From NCBI GenBank assembly GCA_946626265.1, contig CAMOUE010000121.1:1-6920 (forward strand): a DNA stretch of 6,920 nucleotides, written 5' to 3'. Under the pieces are notes generated by a model. The model did no database searches. It was not told the DNA's origin and worked only from the letters and a program-made list of their open reading frames with translations. Both the position numbers and the translations under genes were made by a program. The DNA comes from an uncultured Eggerthellaceae bacterium (GTDB lineage: Bacteria; Actinomycetota; Coriobacteriia; Coriobacteriales; Eggerthellaceae). Positions 5,944 to 6,920 of this stretch are shown here, piece by piece (positions within the stretch are counted from its first letter, which is position 1; each line of letters opens with the position of its first letter).

Positions 5944-6920
5944 ATGGAAAACCGAAAGATTGGGTTCACTGAAACCATCTTGCGCGATGCGAGCCAGAGC
6001 CTTATCGCCACCAGGCTCTCGTTCGACAAGATGGAGCCGATTCTCGCCAAACTGGACCAGGCGGGATACTATTCGCTCGAGTGCTGGGGCGGCGCGACGT
6101 TCGACGTGTGCCTGCGCTTCCTCGACGAGGATCCGTGGGAGCGCCTGCGCAAGTTCAAGGCCGCGATGCCGAACACGAAGCTGCAGATGCTGTTCCGCGG
6201 CCAGAACATCCTAGGCTACAAGCATTATCCGGACGACATCGTCCGCCGTTTCGTCAAGGCCTCGGTTCGCAACGGCATCGACATCATTCGCCTGTTCGAC
6301 GCGCTGAACGACGTCGACAACCTGAAGGTGGCCATCGAGGCCGCCGTCGAGGAAGGCGCAATGGCCTCCGGCGCCATCTCCTACACGACGAGCCCCGTGC
6401 ATACGCTCGACGCGTACGTCAAGCTCGCCAAGGAGATGCAGAGCATGGGCGTGTCCACGATCTGCATCAAGGACATGGCGGGCATCATGACGCCCGCCGA
6501 GGCGTATGACCTCGTGTCGGCGCTGAAGGACGCAATCGACCTGCCGGTCGTCCTGCACACGCACTGCACGACGGGCATGGCCTACCTCACCTACCTCAAG
6601 GGCATCGAGGCCGGCGCCGACGTCATCGACACGGCCATCTCCCCGTTCTCGGGCGGCACGTCGCAGCCCGCGACCGAGACGCTGTGCGTCGCGCTCAAGG
6701 GCCTCGGCTACCAGGTCGACCTCGACGAGCCGCTGCTCTACGAGATCGCCGACTACTTCAAGCCGATCCGCAACGACTACCTGGCCGACGGCACGCTGAA
6801 CCCCATCTCGCTGACGACGGACACGCAGTGCCTGAACTACCAGATTCCGGGCGGCATGCTCTCCAACCTGCTCTCGCAGCTCGAGATGCTCAACTCGCTC
6901 GACAAGTTCGAGGACGCGCT
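5944..6920 (+). CDS. oadA: Oxaloacetate decarboxylase alpha / pyruvate carboxylase subunit B, carboxyltransferase domain (partial, 3' end outside window)
   Basis: I translated this frame directly; it is open from the ATG to the window edge (325 codons plus 2 bases). It begins MENRKIGFTETILRDASQSL and is clearly a biotin-dependent carboxyltransferase of the DRE-TIM/HMGL-like fold. Such enzymes move a carboxyl group between oxaloacetate/pyruvate and carboxybiotin. Visible signatures are LRDASQSLIATR (13-24) with metal ligand Asp15, LECWGGATFDVCLRFL (45-60), LFRGQNILGYKHY (83-95), FDALND (118-123), SYTTSPVHT (146-154), IKDMAG (175-180) with Lys176, the metal-binding HTH (205-207), SPFSGGTSQPATE (233-245) and IPGGMLSNLLSQL (301-313). 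The C-terminal PYC_OADA and biotinyl-carrier parts lie beyond the edge. Whether it is a sodium-pump decarboxylase alpha subunit, pyruvate carboxylase subunit B or a transcarboxylase 5S-like subunit depends on genes not shown. Confidence 0.93.
   Translation, partial: MENRKIGFTETILRDASQSLIATRLSFDKMEPILAKLDQAGYYSLECWGGATFDVCLRFLDEDPWERLRKFKAAMPNTKLQMLFRGQNILGYKHYPDDIVRRFVKASVRNGIDIIRLFDALNDVDNLKVAIEAAVEEGAMASGAISYTTSPVHTLDAYVKLAKEMQSMGVSTICIKDMAGIMTPAEAYDLVSALKDAIDLPVVLHTHCTTGMAYLTYLKGIEAGADVIDTAISPFSGGTSQPATETLCVALKGLGYQVDLDEPLLYEIADYFKPIRNDYLADGTLNPISLTTDTQCLNYQIPGGMLSNLLSQLEMLNSLDKFEDA

Noticed and set aside
5986..5988. RDASQSL in place of RDAHQSL in the carboxyltransferase as a lost catalytic residue
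   Set aside because: This position varies in the family (His and Asn both occur, from memory), while the metal ligands Asp15, His205, His207 and Lys176 are present. The enzyme is probably active.

Overview
The window reads as chromosomal DNA of a high-GC, probably anaerobic actinobacterium. The best guess is class Coriobacteriia, family Eggerthellaceae (Eggerthella, Slackia, Gordonibacter or relatives). The guess rests on strong G/C bias at third codon positions, short AT-rich promoter islands between GC-rich genes, an ATP-type PEP carboxykinase, an OadA/PycB-type carboxyltransferase beginning as a separate polypeptide, and a membrane-bound SpoIIE-family phosphatase. No rRNA or housekeeping marker is present to confirm it. 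I see no tRNA, CRISPR array, insertion sequence or prophage gene.

Layout. Positions 1-177 hold no confident gene. Positions 178-2802 (minus) encode an 874-residue multi-domain signalling protein: a polytopic membrane domain, an extracytoplasmic sensor loop, HAMP, a PP2C/SpoIIE phosphatase and a C-terminal RsbW-like ATPase domain. Positions 2803-2976 hold its leader and a strong intrinsic terminator (2912-2942) belonging to the next gene. Positions 2977-4590 (minus) encode ATP-dependent phosphoenolpyruvate carboxykinase (pckA). Positions 4591-4870 are a divergent intergenic region with promoter-like AT-rich islands and a 16-bp imperfect palindrome. Positions 4871-5791 (plus) encode a divergent RibF-type flavokinase/FAD synthetase. 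After a 152-bp gap, positions 5944-6920 (plus) encode the first 325 residues of an oxaloacetate decarboxylase alpha / pyruvate carboxylase subunit B protein that runs off the window.

How the genes fit together. pckA and the carboxyltransferase gene both act at the PEP-pyruvate-oxaloacetate node, one interconverting oxaloacetate and PEP and the other oxaloacetate and pyruvate. They are divergently arranged around a flavin-cofactor gene. The phosphatase is a separate transcription unit and probably feeds an STAS/sigma partner-switching pathway whose other members are not in view.

Most of the window is ordinary metabolism. The points most worth a second look are the domain architecture of the phosphatase, the altered signature motifs of the RibF protein, and the palindrome in the pckA/ribF intergenic region. 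I found no convincing evidence for a wholly new system.
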